Shown piece after piece: positions 9,179-10,922 of a stretch of 10,922 nt of DNA; within the stretch, counting starts at the first letter, position 1, and each line of letters opens with the position of its first letter. The translations under genes were made by a program, and so were the position numbers. Location of the stretch: positions 861,201 to 872,122 of the forward strand of contig NW_003138320.1 of assembly GCF_000003605.2 (NCBI RefSeq). Direction: 5' to 3'. The notes under the pieces were generated by a model that saw only the letters and a list, made by a program, of their open reading frames with translations, had not been told where the DNA came from and did not search any database. This stretch comes from Saccoglossus kowalevskii (taxonomy: Eukaryota > Hemichordata > Enteropneusta > Harrimaniidae).

Positions 9179-9553
9179 ATGGCGACCACGCCAGCAAAAT
9201 ACGTGAGCATAAAAGTTCAGAGGAAAAACGGAGGGATTGTTGTAGACAGATACGCAATTGACGTCGGCCAGGGAGATGTGACGTTTACACAGCTATACGA
9301 GAGATTGGTAGCGGCAAGCGAGTTTCGCCCAGACAACTTTAAAGACATATTGTCCAGATTGGCTGTCCCGCGTTTCTTCTGCAACGATGAGAGAAATGGG
9401 AGAGGAGTGGATGTATATGGTGGCCTAAAAGTCGGTCAGGTGACAAGTCAGTTCGGTTGCTTTGTCCGCATTGAAGTCGACCAAATCATTTTTTTATACA
9501 CTGTGTTCTGTGGTTCAATTCGTAATACCAGCTCCGTAGTCCTGTGGTTTTAG
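9179..9553 (+). CDS. Unrecognised protein-coding exon inside the TIR element
   Basis: The ATG at 9179 sits in a reasonable start context (CAACATGGCG). The frame stays open for 124 codons to TAG at 9551. The first 100 residues look like a real folded protein. An early segment reads as beta strands (YVSIKVQRKNGGIVVDRYAI), then a helix-like stretch (FTQLYERLVAASEF) and a final FGCFVRIEV strand. This order recalls ubiquitin-like beta-grasp folds, an impression only. After residue 102 the sequence turns T-rich and looks non-coding. A possible splice donor CAG/GTGACA lies after codon 87 (exon end 9439, phase 0). A good acceptor (T-run then GTGCAG) ends at 9573. Splicing these would give a 134-bp intron and a short tail ending TAA in the right terminal repeat. 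I do not recognise the family. It could be an N-terminal relic of an element protein or a captured host exon. Confidence 0.6.
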   Translation: MATTPAKYVSIKVQRKNGGIVVDRYAIDVGQGDVTFTQLYERLVAASEFRPDNFKDILSRLAVPRFFCNDERNGRGVDVYGGLKVGQVTSQFGCFVRIEVDQIIFLYTVFCGSIRNTSSVVLWF

Positions 9554-9573
9554 CAGCATTTTTTTTTGTGCAG
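9440..9573 (+). other. Possible intron within the TIR element
   Basis: Begins GTGACAAG after CAG at 9437-9439 and ends with a long T tract followed by GTGCAG at 9573. Joining in phase 0 continues as a phenylalanine-rich tail that meets TAA at 9631-9633, inside the terminal repeat. The acceptor is textbook and the donor fair. Transcript evidence is lacking, and the frame also reads through to 9553 without splicing. Confidence 0.3.
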
Positions 9574-9618
9574 GATTTTTTTTTCTCGCCCTTTCGCATT
9601 AGTTTTGGGGTCTCCAGA

Positions 9619-9651
9619 GGATGTCATCCATAAAATTTAATCAGTGTGGCC
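9619..9651 (-). repeat. Right terminal inverted repeat (33 bp)
   Basis: Complement of the repeat at 8934-8966, 29 of 33 positions identical. On the minus strand it begins GGCCACACTGATTAAATTTT. TAA follows at 9652-9654, matching the TAA before the left end. Confidence 0.93.
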
Positions 9652-9654
9652 TAA

Positions 9655-10515
9655 CATGAAACATCGGTATATATTCACAATGCTTCGTATTTGACCTCAG
9701 ATCGAAAAGAAACAAAATGCTAGGATACAGGGTTCACAGCGAATCAGATTCTTTTGCAAGTTGAAAAACTTTGTATTTTTCTGTTTTTCACAAGTATAGA
9801 AATTGTAACTTTGCTCTATTATATTTTCTCAGTGCATTCGTGCGCCGTTTCTAATCGAAATTATTATTTAACGAGAATGCCCTGTGACTGAAAGTCATGC
9901 CCCTCATCGATCGAGCCCAGCCACTGATAGTGACATTATGTCGAACTTAATTTGTATAAGACCGACATGGCTCTGGCATTTTTAATATTGCTATGGATGA
10001 ACCCGGGGATGAACCCACATCGTAATGATGACAGCGTAAAGGAGTCAGCACTGCCTTTCTCGCGTAACTGCCTCAAAACTTGTTATTGAAATGAGGGATT
10101 ATGGATACAATCCGAACACAGTCTATCAGCATATTTTCGCACTTGCGCGCAATACACTGAATACATGCATGCAAAATTTAAGTCTACCCGCGGTAGACGA
10201 ATATTTTAATGACATCAGTACTGTAGTTTTTATCACACTTCCTTAAAAAAATGGATTCTCTAAAATCACGATACAATTTGCGTTTTAAAAAATACAATGT
10301 CGATATGATTTTAAATTAAGCGATAAGCATAATTTTTCATTGGTAAGATTTCTACTGTTAAAGGATACCGTTGCAGTTTGATTTCTCTGAAATACATTAA
10401 AGGAGAGTCCAAGCGTGTTATTTGATAGTACAGCACATAACGTACGCTTGTCACAAAGGAAATTCTGAACAACGCTGTTAAAACTGTTCCTTCACATGTC
10501 AATCATGTGTAGGTT
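9655..10515. other. Unassigned stretch upstream of the right-end exon
   Basis: No gene recognised. A 63-codon minus-strand frame at 10311-10502 resembles nothing known. A perfect 7-bp stem GTCTACC/GGTAGAC with a CGC loop lies at 10182-10198. A 10-bp direct repeat GGATGAACCC occurs near 9996 and 10008. Confidence 0.55.
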
Positions 10516-10522
10516 TATGTCA

Positions 10523-10530
10523 TGACGTCA
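10523..10530. promoter_or_regulatory. TGACGTCA (CRE/ATF-type) site upstream of the right-end exon
   Basis: Perfect palindromic CRE about 50 bp before the ATG at 10582, followed by a GTGCGCAGCCAT stretch (10548-10558) that contains an NRF1-like half site and a reverse YY1-like ATGGC. This is a usual place for such a site in a TATA-less promoter, but transcription start data are absent. Confidence 0.45.
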
Positions 10531-10581
10531 CTAGCTCATTCGAGACGTGCGCAGCCATTGCTATCCGGCATACTGATTTCC

Positions 10582-10653
10582 ATGTTCTTTGTAAAGAACT
10601 TGAAGGAAGCGCCATCACACAGCAGAATTGGACGTTTGAGGAACTTGGCAAAG
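10582..10653 (+). CDS. Candidate first coding exon, QTRT2-like N-terminus (partial gene)
   Basis: The ATG at 10582 opens 24 codons to a possible donor AAG/GTCAAT at 10653/10654, phase 0; without splicing the frame ends at TAG 10693. The end of the peptide, RIGRLRNLAK, preceded by a short N-terminal segment with lysines, resembles the start of QTRT2 proteins. In that family a similar basic (R/K)LG(R/K)(I/L)..L motif follows about 12 residues after the start. QTRT2 partners QTRT1 in the enzyme that exchanges guanine-34 for queuine in certain tRNAs and is found at the mitochondrial surface. The TGACGTCA and GCGCA motifs just upstream suit a housekeeping promoter. The rest of the gene would lie to the right of the window, so the catalytic-like domain cannot be checked. 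The match rests on about ten residues recalled by eye, and the donor is weak. Confidence 0.38.
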
Positions 10654-10922
10654 GTCAATACAGCGTTTCGTTTTCGTTATTTCGTCTATTTATAGCAATA
10701 TATTAGTGCATTTACTGATGTGATGTGTGGCCTTTAAAACATTAGACGACGTTGGATTGTGCAATATTTTGTTACTAATTACGCTGTTCGTAACGGTCGG
10801 TACTAGCGCACTTTTGTTAGTAGTGAAATGATTTGTATACTAACCAACAGAAGAGTTCATGGGCAATGAAAACCATTGAAACGAACAGTTTTATTTGTAA
10901 AAAATAAGATTTCAACATAAAA
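10654..10922 (+). other. Probable first intron or non-coding sequence to window end
   Basis: AT-rich sequence with no open frame beyond the 13 read-through codons after 10653. If the exon at 10582-10653 is real, this is the start of its first intron. Confidence 0.35.

Larger units (their letters stand above)
8934..9651. mobile_element. 718-bp TIR element, PIF/Harbinger-like, carrying an exon
   Basis: The terminal inverted repeats are 33 bp: 8934-8966 and, complemented, 9619-9651. They agree at 29 of 33 positions and share the block TTTTATGGATGACATCC. The ends are GGCCACAC...GTGTGGCC with TAA on both sides (8931-8933, 9652-9654). GGCC ends and a 3-bp TNA duplication fit PIF/Harbinger; this is inference, since no DDE transposase domain is present. 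Just inside each terminus lies a homopolymer run next to TCTC/GAGA sequence (A15 at 8995-9009; T9 before CTCG near 9584). A direct 12-bp copy CGCATTAGTTTT also occurs at 8972-8983 and 9595-9606. The interior holds the coding stretch from 9179. The element may be a deletion derivative of a larger autonomous copy or a miniature element that captured a host exon. Confidence 0.82.

Noticed and set aside
10520-10558. 12-codon minus-strand frame starting ATGGCTGCG opposite the right-end exon
   Set aside because: Very short. The ATG may be only a reverse YY1-like motif of the promoter; there is no sign of continuation.
1-10922. CRISPR array, prokaryotic operon, integron or phage features
   Set aside because: The minisatellite has no unique spacers between identical repeats, and no dense coding or ribosome-binding-site pattern is present. 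The window is eukaryotic in character.

Overview
The window looks like nuclear DNA of a eukaryote, most likely a marine invertebrate. It is AT-rich and has no dense array of long reading frames. It carries a long minisatellite, several short inverted-repeat transposons with target-site duplications, and only one or two short stretches that read like protein-coding exons. A bivalve or other mollusc is my guess, from the style of the miniature elements (TTTCGCG-type motifs, ACTGTAAAACATG termini). That is an impression, not proof.

Layout. Positions 1-1365 are a minisatellite of 45 full units of 29 or 32 bp, cut off by the left edge, with a 12-unit higher-order repeat inside it. Positions 1366-2367 are unassigned. 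At 2377-2555 lies a 179-bp miniature inverted-repeat element; a sister element of the same family lies at 8542-8746, and both are flanked by 9-bp direct repeats. Positions 3546-3754 hold a second kind of miniature element with 16-bp perfect termini and TA at each end. It is followed at once by an imperfect foldback (3775-3857). Positions 3861-5430 hold little beyond two TGACGTCA sites. A CpG-rich patch around 5440-5760, with two NRF1-like sites and an AAGATGGCG start-site motif, resembles a TATA-less promoter, but no gene could be assigned. Positions 6071-8532 are mostly featureless.

The most interesting part is 8934-9651: a 718-bp unit with 33-bp terminal inverted repeats (29/33 identical), GGCC ends and a 3-bp TAA direct repeat on each side, as in PIF/Harbinger transposons. 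Inside is a well-started coding stretch (ATG 9179) of about 87-124 residues with no recognised homologue. It is either a remnant of an element-encoded protein or a captured host exon.

At the right end, 10582-10653 looks like the first coding exon of a gene that leaves the window. It has a CRE site upstream, 24 residues and a possible splice donor. Its sequence resembles the N-terminus of QTRT2 (queuine tRNA-ribosyltransferase accessory subunit 2), as a tentative call. No gene in the window is complete, so no pathway or operon can be described. Most other reading frames are short and look like chance.
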